Source: Puffinus mauretanicus
Taxonomy: Eukaryota > Chordata > Aves > Procellariiformes > Procellariidae
Assembly: GCA_023333565.1 (NCBI GenBank)
Contig: JAJKFH010000209.1
Location: 1,410,001 to 1,474,000 of the forward strand
Reading direction: 5' to 3'
DNA length: 64,000 bases
Below, piece after piece: positions 24,628-36,675 of the stretch. The notes beneath the pieces were generated by a model that did no database searches, was not told where the DNA came from, and saw nothing but the letters and a program-made list of their open reading frames with translations. The position numbers and the translations under genes are program-made. Every line of letters starts with the position of its first letter. Positions within the stretch are counted from its first letter, which is position 1.

Positions 24628-27600
24628 ATCATGAAAAGGCAGATGTGCAGACATTGTGGTTGGGCTATCACATTCTCATAATGTTTTCAAAGCTAAGAAT
24701 TTACATGCTTGCTTTCTTATTTCTTGCATGCTTTCTCTTTTTTTTTGGACTTTTCAAGTATTCTTATGTTGTAAAAATCCACATGTATAACTGGTTTTTA
24801 TTATTTTATATCTAGATAAAATAAAGTATATATTCTTATTAACTAGAAGACTAATCTGTACAGAGAATATTAAGTTAATTAAACCATAAAATAAAACAAT
24901 TTATTTGATGGAAATTTCCAGGAGGCATGTAAGATCCAGATTTTGTTTTAATCAAAAGCTGATAATTATCTTTTTGTCTGGGAAATGTACATTCAGAACT
25001 GAAAGCTTTAAGTAGAAGCACAAACTCTCCATAGCTTTGTAATTTTCAAGGTACTGAGATAACCAGCTATATATTAACTAACCTCACATTAGAAAAATGA
25101 CAAATTGTTCTCTTTGTCTGCTGGCAGCCAGTAGTTCTGTACATTTATCACCTAATATTCTTCATATGAAAACGTATTCTGATTTATTATGTATTGATAG
25201 TCCAAAGATTACTAAAGAAAAGTCACTTATACTGTAAGTCAGTCATCTGCCTATTTCACAGCATTAGAGTTTAGCTTCACTTGATGGCCAGACAATATCT
25301 GGGTCTGCTCTTTGGCTTGTACCTCCTATGCACATACCTGCGTTAAACTGACATTTTGCCACCTCCGTCGTACATAACATAGGGCTTTTATTTTACGGTA
25401 AATCAGAGATATGGATCATGTAGGATCAAACACACAAAATTACATGTATTGTTTGAAAAACCTGTTCTATAGGTCACTGCTAGGATTTAGCTGCTTGACT
25501 TGGCTAAGGTAGACAACAGTAGAATTAACATTTAACTGACCCTCTTGCATGAGTGCTTTCTAATATAGTCTGTAATTATAATGCTCATCTATTATTTCCT
25601 CCCCTCAAAATGCCTGCATGGGAAGGACCTGTATAAATGAGTGAAAGCAAAAAAGGGCAAGAGAAGATTCCTCTAGTATCCATCACTGTGGTAGAAGTTG
25701 AAAGCGTGCAGCAAGTGAGTACAGGAAGGTTTTAAAAAAGCTCATAATTTAGGCCATTGAGTCCAGAATAGCTCTTGCCTCTGTTTCTGCCTCTACTACA
25801 GAGCTTCTGTACAATGTTGGCCTATTTATTTAAACTAAACTTTTGTCACATAGATACTTGTTTCCTTGTTTTCCTTGGGCCTGACTTGAAACCCTGGGAA
25901 CTGGCTTGCTGAGTGCTCACAGCTGAAACTGAAATCAAGAGCAGCTGTGCTTTGAATAGAAAACATGTTATAGGAAGCCATGTGCTCGTGCAAAGTCAAA
26001 TCTTAGCTCAGACACATACAATTAGTCATAGTTTTATTTTTAATCTTTATATGCCTTTGTTTATCTTCCTTAAAGCAGGATTAAAACCTCTCCCATTATA
26101 GGGATTTTGTGAGCATGAAGGAGCTTGGTTTTATGAAGCTTTCAGGTACTCCAGTGAGGAGTAACACAGAAAAGTTCATAAGGAAATTTAATTATTCTGC
26201 CTCTTGAATTCATAGAAATGAATGACAGCCTCTGTCTGTCCATTGAATGAGAATAAAACAGGAGGAGCAACATGCTAAATAAAGTTGACCTACCTTATAT
26301 AGGGAACGAGATGGCATCCTTTAGATTATCAAAAACATGGTCTCTCTGAGTTGAACAAATATATATCTGTTCATATACCATAGTGGGGGATGGAAAAGTA
26401 TTTCACAAAACCCACACCAAAGGTAAACCCAATATAAGCAAAATATGAAAAGAAGGACACAGAAGACAGGGAAATATATGCTTTGATGATGTTGATCCAC
26501 TGGAGGTATAAACAGCACAGGTTTATACAGCACAGGGGAGGACAAGCACATAAGAGGACCAATACATGCAAGTGTTACGTTACCGCACTGAAGTAAGTGT
26601 CAGACTGCCTCCTGTCATCGCCAGCCCTGATTCGGCATCAAGGTATGAACCCTTCCCCACCAAGCCTAGGAAAAATATGTCAGAGAAATATGCAGTTTGG
26701 AAAGAGAGGTGAAACCATCTATCAGCTTACTTCTCCTAAAAGTGGGAGTGGCACAGACTCAACTGTTTACCCTCAGTCAGTCAATTTATTTTACTAATTT
26801 AGCAGTAAATAAACCCAGCAAAAATTGGATCATTTTCTGCTGAACTAGTGAGTCAAATGGGCTGATGAAATTATCTGACAAGTTTCATTAGTGTGAGGGA
26901 AGGGGTGGAACAGCACTGCTCGAAAGTTAAGAAGGGACTAGGAAGGAAGGATTAAGATTTATCTTTTTTTGGTGGAAAGTGAACAACTGGATCAGCTCAG
27001 CTGCATTTGACGAATTTTATATGGAAAACTGTGGAATCCAGTCTTGCAATAGTAAGATCTCTATTCCATTTACCATCCAAAGCACAGATGCCTGTTCCTT
27101 CCCAGTGGTAGGCAAAGGCCAGACTAGACAGCCACAGGGGCTATGAAGGCATGGGGCGGTGTCAGCCTTGCTATACCGAGGACTGTGGAGGCTCAGCCGC
27201 ACTAAGTGAGGATGCAATCTTCAGAGACTGTGGCCAGTAACATCTGAAAAGTTCTACCAACACATGTGAATTGTGGTTTTGAGAGATTTCAAAGGTGGAG
27301 AGCACATGGAGTTTGAGTGATACAGGTAATTTGTTAGGGGAGGATGCAAGCAAAGGAGAGGGGTGGTGAGATGGGCTGTAGCATAGGGAGAGCCTGGAGG
27401 AGGAGGAGGGTGGGGAAAAGATGTGGTTTTGTTGTAAGACTGGGAGGGGAAGAGACAATGATGCAGAGCCAGCTCAGGTCTACTAGGACTTACTAGATCA
27501 GATGCTGTGCTGCATGAATGCAGCTGTACCATCTCCAGGGAGAAGCCAGATTTTAAGGCTATGCAGTCTCTTTAATGCAGCACAGAGCTAATAATGCTGG

Positions 27601-28059
27601 TTCACAGCCAGCTGCTCCTGGAGCTGTGAACAGTGAAGGTGCATTGCAGGAACTCCACAGGGTCAGCCTGATTTCATAGCCCTGCCTCAGTGGCAGTGCC
27701 CACCCAAGCAAGCCCTGCCTCTTAGCGAGAGCAGAGCTGTGGAGCAAAACAGCTGGGGACCTAACATCTACACTAGCAGCACTGCCGGAGGTTTCGCTGA
27801 AGACTAGGCCATGTCTAGTTCCCAGGATTAAATACTTCTTAGCAGTTGGAGTGCGTTGGGTGCACTCATGGAGTTCATCTTCTGATTTAGCTTTGTGAGA
27901 AAGGAATGCAGCTCATGTCCTTGGAGACTGCTTTGTGATTTAAAAGCAAGTACAATAAATGCGGATGATTGGGAGAGTTGCTTTAAAAACGCACCCCTGC
28001 TTTGAACCGGAAAGCTAGCTTAAGCACCCACATGAGGATCAACCAACCTGGATCTAGTT

Positions 28060-28330
28060 TGTGTTTTGAAAGGCGCCTGGGTGGCTTGACATGGCCTTGG
28101 CATGGGTCCAGAGGGACCGTCACGTTCAATATGTCACGGGGACAATGTTTTGGTGTTTTGGCCCTGGTTGTCTCGGGGGACCACAGTGCGGCGGCAGGAT
28201 CCAGTGTTGTTACTGAACATCCCCAGCAGGCCCGGCCCCGGGGAGAGGGGTCCTCCCTGAGCGGCAGCAGGCACACTGCGCCCAGATTTTCAGACTTCAA
28301 CCCTGTCAGCTCAGGGCTGTGTTTTACCTC
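28060..28330. other. GC-rich segment
   Basis: A GC-rich block with about a dozen CpG dinucleotides stands out from the AT-rich flanks. It is covered by antiparallel frames (28002-28349 plus, 115 codons; 28414-27983 minus, 143 codons), which is the pattern expected when stop codons are scarce because of composition. Neither peptide is recognised. Together with the tandem duplication at 28822-29010 it forms a local GC-rich kilobase that could include a regulatory element or an old exon. Confidence 0.3.
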
Positions 28331-28821
28331 CCTGGCCCTAGGAGGATGAAAACTAACTCTTGTACCCACTCTTCCCGCAGCAGCTCCCTCAGTTTGTTTT
28401 GCATACGTATTCATTGGCCAACCGGCCCTGCGAAAGGGCAGATAAATCTGCTTTGCGGCTGAGGTTTGATGTAAGTTGTTTCACATCGCCCTGTGAGCAC
28501 GTTTAAAAACATTGTCCTGTGAACAGGTTTAAAAATCAGAGAGCCATTCAGTACCCGTGCCCTGGCACGGCTCTGGCCTTTTCTTCTCAAACTCTCAACA
28601 GCTTCACCACTTTGAAGGAAATTCTGGTAAAACACGGGGAAAGCCCAGCCAGAGCACTTCCCATAGCTCACCGCAGCCGCTCTCTAGCAGGAAATGCACT
28701 CAACCTGTACTCCAGGGTCAAATTCTATTTTGGGGCCTTGGTGAAGTTGCCAGAGCTGCAAAAGGCATTTTTTTTCCCCCAGCACTGTCTTGATGACCAG
28801 ATTTAGCACCTATTGGGCTGG

Positions 28822-29010
28822 GAGCCCCCACACAAGGGGTGGAAGCTGAGGGGAAGGAGGGGGCAGGGAGGGCCCTGCAGGTGGGATCAATAGGCCCTGA
28901 GGAGCCCAGGTTTCAGAGCCCCCACACAAGGGGTGGAAGCTGAGGGGAAGGAGGGGGGCAGGGAGGGCCCTGCAGGTGGGATCAATAGGCCCTGAGGAGC
29001 CCAGGTTTCG
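28822..29010 (+). repeat. Near-perfect 94/95-bp tandem duplication
   Basis: Copy 1 (28822-28915, 94 bp) and copy 2 (28916-29010, 95 bp) are identical except for one extra G in a G run (GGGGG versus GGGGGG) and the last base. Each copy begins GAGCCCCCACACAAGGGG and ends GGAGCCCAGGTTTC. The unit is G-rich on the plus strand. Such identity implies a recent duplication, a member of a variable-number repeat, or an assembly duplication. Confidence 0.95.
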
Positions 29011-32000
29011 GCCATTTCCGTGTGCGGTAGCAGGGAGAGGGTGCACTTCTGGCAACAGGTCAGTAAGGGGCCTTTGTCTTTGATGTACTCCTGGTAGGAG
29101 AGGGGGGAAAGCTGTTGATAATTTTGCTTTTTCTGCTAGTGGGAAAAGCTGTTTCTGCCCTGTTTTTTTTTGCTATGGAGACTGAGTTCACGTAGGCAGG
29201 CAAAGGAGCGGCAGGCTTGGCTCAAAAGTGCCGTGGCACAAATAGTACCTGAAATCTGATGGGCAAAGGATATTTGTCCAAGCCCAAAAGGTAGTTAATG
29301 CCTATTCTGATGTGAGGAGGTTTGTAATATAAAATCTAATTTAAAAGTAATAGAAATAATAAATATATTATTCCATATAGTGAAATTATATATTTAAAGT
29401 ATTTAAATATATATGTGCATGCCCACATGGCAGGGGTTCTGAGGAAGCAAGTCAGTAGCAAGATATTCTAGCCATAATAACCAATGTGACTAAGTGTATT
29501 TGGCCTTGGATAGTAAATGTAATCAGTTATTGTTTGTAGCTGAGAGTGAGTAAACTTGTGAAGTTTGGTGAGGTAGCTTCTACAGTGTGTATATACACGG
29601 CTAGTAAGGCCTTGCACAGACCTCCCGCAGAGCTGTAGCTGTGTGTCCTGAGGATGGCACGTGCAGAGGCATAGGCACCTCGCTTGCATCCTGCTCGTTT
29701 GTTACTGAATGACATTGGTGGTTGTTTGATACCAACAGCCAAGGTGAAAAAAATAAGCAGCCACAGCTTTTTTAAAATTTTTGTTAATTTTTTTTTTTTT
29801 AAGGTGATGGTTTGCTTCCTTGCACAAAAATAAACAGGTTTACTGTCTGGGCCATTTCAGCAAATGGGTCAATGACTGGAATGTGAAATTTTTATTCTAC
29901 TTATAAAAGTGCCTGCTACACAAAGTAGTTAATATGAGGTGGTAATATGCCAAGTGGGGCTTGTAATGCGCTGATGGACATATTCTGCATTTTATTCTCT
30001 AAAGTTGTCTTTCTTCAGGGCTATCAAACTGGTATATAACACTAACTTCTTAAAAATATAACATATTCTTTTCTGCCAGTGCTAATTACTTCTGCTGTTT
30101 AGTGGGTTTTAGTACCTTGCAGCAACCTATGATCACCAGAAGTTATCTGATATTTCTTGCTGTGTTCTTCCCATAGCTCTGTACACTAGTAGCCAGACTT
30201 TTTTGCCATCTGACCGTGCTTAAATACTAACTTGGAATCCACTGAATGATGAACTGTGTTTTTAAAAAGAGAACATGAAAGATTAAAACAGTCTTCGTGT
30301 AAACAGGTGCTCTTAAAAGCATTGGCCCTATTAAGATAAGAACAATTTTTAAAGTTTTTTTTTTTTGTTAAATGACTGTTGCCTTCAGATTCTAAAAATG
30401 CACCCCTGCTTTAACTAGTATGAGGAACCATGTGTTTTAGCCTCTGTGGATATACGTACAGTAAGTGACTTAGCTTTAAACTAAACTAAAGTTTTAGCCT
30501 AGTAATGGAATGCCTGAACTAACTTTAAACTAGCCATTTTCAGACCAAATAGCTGTAAATCCAGCAGCATCAAGCCAAAATGATTATTCAGCTTTTCCCA
30601 TGGATTTTTCATGTCTCTTGTGTGTACTATGTTTATGCTATTAGCCTGTTGTTCCTAAAATGCAATACATAGTGAACATGTGAAACAAGTGGGGAGGAGC
30701 AATACAGATTGACTGGAGGGGAAGGAAGGAAAATAGGATGTTTTAGAACACGTTGGTCAAGTATAGTATAGAAGTCAATCAGTGATGGTAGTCAGCTTAT
30801 ATTTTTCCCATTTGTTTACAAATAGGGTTACAGCTCTGCAAAACAATGTTAGTAGAACTTTAATGAAGATGAAGATTATTCCTGATTTTTTTTTTTTTTT
30901 CTCTGACTAGGGATTTTTCTTGTTGGCAGGAGGGAGTGGAACAGAAAGCACTTGTAGGAGGAATAGGCTGGCAAGTTACTGGCAGAGGAAAGTGTAGTCA
31001 ATTCTCTAGAAGCAGGAAGATGAAACTATGCAGCATTTTCCAGAATGTTTGAAGTGAAAATGGAAAAGAATTAATTATATAGGATTTAATGCTCAGGGAT
31101 TTAAAGTTCACTGTAAGATGAGCCGGAAGGATGAACTTGTAATACCCTGAATGGAAAGGGGCAAAATTGATCTTTGGTCATTGGAGAGGAGGATTTTGCA
31201 GTTTTCAAGACATGAAGTGATGAGGTCTCAACCTTGAATCAGACCAGTATAAGTGGAGAGGAAACATGAGAAACAAGTTCAGAAAATAGGGAAAAGTGCA
31301 CACAATGAGGTATATTAGTCAACAGATATGGCTGTAACAGAGGCAAAACCAAGACTGTGACATCTGGTGCTGACTATTATAGTAAATGATGGAGTAGGCA
31401 GAAAAGTTTAGAGGCAAGATTTACAACTTAATTTGGGAAAGCTTAAGTTTTATTACTAGAAGTGACTGGTCTTTATATTACAGATAGGTTGTATTTAATA
31501 ACATAAGGAGAAAAATCTCAAGGTAATTTTACTTATTTTTTTCATATAAATATTATTTTAACAAGCTGAAGACCTTCTAGGGTTTTTTCTTATTGTGTTA
31601 ATAATATAATTCCTCGGTGGTTAAAGCATGAGACCAAAGGAAAACAAATACACTAATATCACAATATTATATGCCCTGGAGTGCTCTAACAACGTAGTAT
31701 TTGATCCAGAGCTAGACCAAAACACCTGGAGTTTATGTGGTTCTCCATCTGAGGACCTCAGCTCATTAGTGGCTGGCAGAAGTGTCCCATTACTTACGTC
31801 CCTGCTGTAACCTTTCGGTGTGTTGGGAATGAGGATGTTGCCTTGCTTTCTGACACAATACACTGAGTCGTGACTAAATAAAGTTTATGCTGGAATGGAA
31901 AGATTTTATTCTGCCATATAGATGTAGAAAAGGGGTGACTGAAATTTTTCAGGTTGTAGAGTTACTGCTGTCTTTGTTTATTATATGTTCTTGACTGTTT

Positions 32001-32353
32001 TTTGTATAATTTGTGAAGCTGTTTCTGAATAGAGTGAGTATTGGATGTTTGTGCTAGATGCATTCATGTTATAGGGAAAGAAACAAATGCACTATCAGTT
32101 ACAAACTTATTAATCTTCAAAAATATGAAGCAAGGCAGTCCCACTTAGAGAAATTAAGTTTTCAGCCTTTTAATCTCATGGCCTCTCTCGAGACCCACAT
32201 GCAGATAGGAAATCTGTGACCAGTAGTAACAAGTGTGAATGTGTTCATCATGTAAACATGACTTCCCTGCGTAATGATTCAGTACGAAGGAGAGGTTCCA
32301 AACTTAAAAGAAACTGGTGTATGGTTCTGGCCAGCGTGTTTGAGTTGTGTAGT

Positions 32354-32413
32354 TGTGTGTGTGTGTGTGGGTTGTTTGTTTGTTTGTTTGTTTTTCCTTT
32401 TTTTTTTTTTTTT
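32354..32413 (+). repeat. Compound microsatellite (TG)8-(GTTT)5-poly-T
   Basis: (TG)8 spans 32354-32369. Five GTTT units follow at 32374-32393, then a T-rich run ending in T16 at 32398-32413. Reading frames across it give runs of C, V and F residues that are artefacts of the repeat. Confidence 0.9.
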
Positions 32414-33850
32414 CTTTTTCTGCTTCATACAAGGGTGCAACTTTGCACCAGAACAGCAGTTCCCACACCTAGTCTCCCTTAATGTAGGAACAGAGGCTCA
32501 AATGACCTTGATGACAGAGCGGAAAATATCCCCTACCTACAATGTAGGTAGAAATAGATGTTTAATGAGTTTAGTCAAGACAAACTGTGTATATCTCTGA
32601 CCTTTGCAATGCAACGTTCAGTTGATGGATTCAATACAATAGATTCAATAAGACCTCGATTTATATCCCTTTGCTTTTAGAGGAAAGGGATAGAGTTATT
32701 ATCAATGTGTATGACCTAGCCTTTCCTTCTGACAGAGTCAACGGTGGAATGGAAAGCCTGATATATAGCTGTTTAGTTAAGGCACTGCATGCAAAATCTG
32801 GGAGATGGGTTCTTGAACTGGATTGCAAAATCTTGAATGAGAATCATGGTTTCCTTTGTTGAGAGTTGTTGCACATTGCTGATCTGTTGTGCATCAGCAT
32901 TCAGTAATTATGATTTTGCTTTTTACGCATTTTGTTTTTAATTTAAAGCCTGCTTCTGGTTTTTCTGACAGGTAGTTCAGAACATGCAATTCTCATTTCC
33001 TTCGGTCCTTCAGTGTACTTCCCCCTTTCTCTATTGGCTATTTGGGTAGGGTAGCTGACAACTGGTAAGCAACTGCTTTCCTTCATTTGGAGGGGGAAAC
33101 AACACAAGAGGAAACATCTGGATTTTGTGGAGAAAAGGTCTGCAATGGCATTTTACTTTGTTTAGCTGTGTTTGTGAGTTTGCTCCTAACTCATTTTCTT
33201 AAATACAGTTAAATGGAAAGTAAATCATGTCAAGATTAGTCCCTGGCTTGTTACTGGTCTTACTGAGGAGAAATAGAACTTCTTAAAGTTAAGGCAGTGC
33301 CTACTTATATGGCAAAGGCTTGCTTATTGAAAACCTCTGTGGACTGTGCAAATGTTAGTTATCTACGTAAACTGGTCGTAAGGGAAAACAATGGCAGTAG
33401 GTAGATGAAACACTTCTTCCTTTCAGATGAACATCAATAAAACTTGTTCCCTTCAAAACAATTGGGGGGATCCCAATAGGGGTGTCTGTGCTGGAGAGGA
33501 AGAATATTATTAAAATAAGAATTTAGAGTAAGAAATTTATGCCCAGCGTTGACCTGTGTTGTTATGATTGAAAGTAGGATAAAATATTTCTACTTTGATA
33601 GAAAAAGATATAGTCAAAGCCCTGTGTTTTTGGTTTGGAAACCTACTGGTGATACTTCAAAATGATCAAGGTGTTCATGTGGTGATAGGGTGGGTTGGGC
33701 TCTCTCATTCTGTATCTCCTGTTCCAGTGAACGGGAAGGAATGCGAATGGAAAGCAATTTTAAAGCTTAGATTTAAAAGTGATGTCAGTCCTGGGTTGGG
33801 TGAGTAACTGCAGCTGTCTTAAAACAAAGGCTTCGTTCCCCACTCCCCCC

Positions 33851-33853
<3 letters not shown>

Positions 33854-33886
<33 letters not shown>
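33854..33886 (+). repeat. Poly-A tract (A33)
   Basis: Thirty-three consecutive A residues follow a C-rich run, the longest homopolymer in the window. It could be a retroposon tail, but no AATAAA lies close upstream and no CR1 or processed mRNA body is recognisable. It is called a simple repeat. Confidence 0.9.
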
Positions 33887-33890
<4 letters not shown>

Positions 33891-36480
33891 AGCATCTGGA
33901 GAAGCTAGGCCCAGCTCTCTTCCTCTAGATCTGCAGTTTTGATTAGGAGGTTGCAAAGCCTGTGAGTGCTACCTTTTCATAAGGTAGAAATTACCTTTAA
34001 CATCTAGTAGTTGCAGTCCCCATAAAGTCACTATAGCACCATTCATAACACCTACGTGACAAATCCTTAGTTTACACTCTGCCTGGGACATTCCTGGTGT
34101 AGCTGTCTTGCATACTGACATGTGTCCTGGCTCATAAGGAAAATTTTTGGGGAAAAATAAACAACAGACTGATATTTAAAGAATACTAAACACTCAAAAG
34201 TCAGGAAAATCACTATGATTTTTTTTCTCCATTTACTTATTATCATTTGCATATGTGAATAGACAGACTTATACAATCTATAGTTAATAGTAAATAAGCA
34301 GAAGTCTTTGTAAAAATATTTTCCCTGCTCCTGCCTGACCTCCCTCCCCTCCCCATACTCCTCTGTGTCCATGTTAGCCATGCATCTACTTCCCCTCTGC
34401 AAGAAGAGCTTATGTGGAGGTCACACACAGCCAGACATGTTCTGGAGGGTCCGGAGCACGAGCCTGGAGCAGAATGCCTGGTGGGAACGGCTACCCCACT
34501 GTGGTAGGGCTAGCCTAGGGTGTGCTTCCCTGATGTGCCTGCCCCACCAGTTACACTTCCCCAGCATTCAGGAAAAAAGGCCAAGCTGATGGGCATGAGG
34601 CAGAGCCCTCATACCAACTAGATTATGACTCCTGGCTTGCCATAATGATGATCCTGAATCTCATCATTTTCCTAAGAAAAACAAAAACTTATTGCCTTCG
34701 TTCAACTCCATTCCCATAGCAGTAAGGGTAGTAAAAATGATATTAAATAGTAATTAGCAAAACAGAAATAATTCCTTTAATGAAAACTTTCACAAACTCA
34801 TGTCATTTGAACAGTATGGCACTCAGCATACTGTAAACTTTGCTAAGTTGCAATGACATTCCTTAACTTTCATGTCAGTCCAACCTAAATCATATTTCAA
34901 TCATGTTGTCCTCTGCTAAATTGTGAATTATATCCTCAGAGACCTAAGAAAGTTTTAAATGTTCAAAAATCTAGAGCTATAGCTCTTTTGTGAGTAAAAC
35001 TTTATTATGGGTCACTAGATTTGGTTTGATATTGAGTCAGTTTGAGAGCTTTATTTTGTTGTTTGGAATGACATAGGCTTAATGTTAGAAGAGAGAAACT
35101 GTCAAAAATTGAATGTACAGGGTCAAGACAGCACTAATTAGAAAGGCTATAGCATTTCCTAGATTCATGGAGAGGCTTTGTATTGAATCCATTAATCAAA
35201 AGGTATGAATGTTGTCTTTTTTTTTCTTTCAAAGGTGGTTGATGGGGAAGAGGGTATAACTATTTCCTATGGTTTCCTCTGAAATCAAAGATCAAAATTT
35301 TTACTTACAGGCTGAAGTTTAATGGAATGAAAGGCTTCAGGCAATGGCACCCGTATTTATTGGACATCTTCAGGGCATTGAGGCTTCTTGGTTCAAGTTG
35401 GCCTTTTGTTTTACTCTGGGCTTCAGCATATCAAGTGTATAGGGTTCAGACTTTTTGTACTTTTTTTTTCCTACCACGTAGAAAGGGATTTTCATGGCTA
35501 GGGAAAGCAGTTTTTGCCAGAAACTTTTCTCATCCAAATAGAACTGGCGAGTGGCCAAAAATGTGCTGGTTCTTCTTTGGTTGTGAATTTTAATTTCCAG
35601 ACAGCTCCTTTTAGTACTTGTTCGCATAGCCTTTGCTCCTCTCATTGCTACTGTGAACAGAGGATGTGAGCAGGTTCCTGGTGCCAAAGGTAACATCTAC
35701 AGGCTCAGCCTTCCATCTCAGCCCCTCAGGTAGGTTACAGGGAAGGGCTCTGCCCTTTGCTGGCCTTCACACTCTGCCTGGGAGGTGGAGGCTAGCAGCA
35801 GCGTGGCCCACTAGGCACGCAGCTTGCCCACAGCTTTCAAAGTCCTCACTCATCTGTCTGCCTGGTGGGCAGATGAAAGCCAGGCTACTCAGCATGCAGA
35901 TGGTAGTGCAGGTTGCCCTACAGTTGAAAAATGATAAGGAGATTTTTACTTGGTTGGCTAGAAACTTCTTTACACTCTTGTGAACAAAAAGCCCCCCTCC
36001 CCCTTTTTTTTTAAACTAATTTTCATTCATTCAAGAGTGTGAAATTTGCTCATTTTGAAGTATCAAGTGTTTTTCCCTAGCAACAAGATTTTTCTTGTAA
36101 ATGACAGATTGGATGTAGGAGCAGGGTGGGGCAGGGTGAAAATATGTATTTCTTAAAATACTGTTCAATAACTATTGTCTTTACAGCCCTAGTGTTAAAA
36201 TCATCCTACTGACTGTTTAAGTAAGGTTACCTCACATGATAAACATATTTTACTTTTAAAATTTGTTCTTAAATTGACACACACAGTATTAAGTTTTGAA
36301 TATAAAAATCATTTATAGCTCATCCATCTCGATTCTGTATCGCCATCCAGGAATAATTTGTCCAAAATGTTCCTTAATAAAAGGTACGTACTTGAACATG
36401 GGCTTTAAAATCTATAGCACAGTACTTTAAAAGCCTGTTTGCATTTTGTCTGTTTCTTTAAAGGGTTCCCGTATTGTCTC

Positions 36481-36675
36481 GGGCTCCCCTGGAAATGCAG
36501 TAAGGATTCGTATCACATCTCGGTTGCCATGGCAACAGCAGTCTTTCCCATAATGAGCTGCATCATCTGAACTGATGTCACAGCATCATGCAGCAGGTCA
36601 CACAAGGCACCTCCTAGTATTGCATCTTACAGATGTGCCATAAACATCAAAAGAGGATGATTTGAACAGGACATG
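36481..36675 (+). promoter_or_regulatory. Candidate promoter / 5' non-coding exon with RFX X-box
   Basis: This segment has a perfect X-box palindrome at 36523-36536, a CRE-like TGATGTCA at 36573-36580, and a strong splice donor context (GGACATG|GTAAGTGC) with GT at 36676-36677. Small open frames within it stop quickly, so an exon here would be 5' untranslated leader, possibly ending on an ATG that abuts the donor. X-box plus CRE pairs occur in promoters driven by RFX and CREB-type factors, and RFX sites are known in neuronal and ciliary promoters. The downstream gene would lie outside the window or in the plus direction; none is visible. The direction is inferred only from the donor. Confidence 0.35.
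36523..36536. promoter_or_regulatory. RFX X-box palindrome GTTGCCATGGCAAC
   Basis: This is a perfect 14-bp inverted repeat matching the RFX-family consensus (GTTNCCATGGNAAC). RFX proteins bind such full palindromes as dimers. A perfect 14-mer palindrome of this exact type is very unlikely by chance in 64 kb, so the motif itself is certain although its use is not shown. Confidence 0.65.

Larger units (their letters stand above)
20104..28059. other. Non-coding sequence with homopolymer tracts
   Basis: This long stretch holds no supported gene. It contains T28 at 20273-20300, T24 at 22975-22998 and a 27-bp imperfect tandem duplication at 24574-24627. The longest frames (111-114 codons at 22058-22393 plus and 24112-24456 minus) have no recognisable domains and no good splice context. 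A purine-rich plus strand at about 27330-27460 gives proline/serine-rich frames on the minus strand that look like composition artefacts. Confidence 0.55.
29056..36480. other. Non-coding sequence with simple repeats
   Basis: No supported gene is present. An AT-rich stretch occurs at about 29330-29420, T-rich runs near 29788 and 30885, a compound microsatellite at 32354-32413 and A33 at 33854-33886. Frames up to 111 codons exist (for example 34067-34402 minus and 32274-32600 plus), but the second is largely a translation of the microsatellite and none shows a domain. Confidence 0.55.

Noticed and set aside
27171..27532. Overlapping minus-strand ORFs rich in P and S
   Set aside because: They come from a purine-rich plus strand whose complement lacks stop codons; no domain is seen.
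32216..32600. Two plus-strand ORFs of 88 and 108 codons rich in C, V and F
   Set aside because: Both are largely translations of the (TG)n/(GTTT)n/poly-T microsatellite.
33595..33886. Possible processed pseudogene ending in A33
   Set aside because: The upstream 70-codon frame is unrecognised, no AATAAA lies close to the tail, and no target-site duplication was found by eye.
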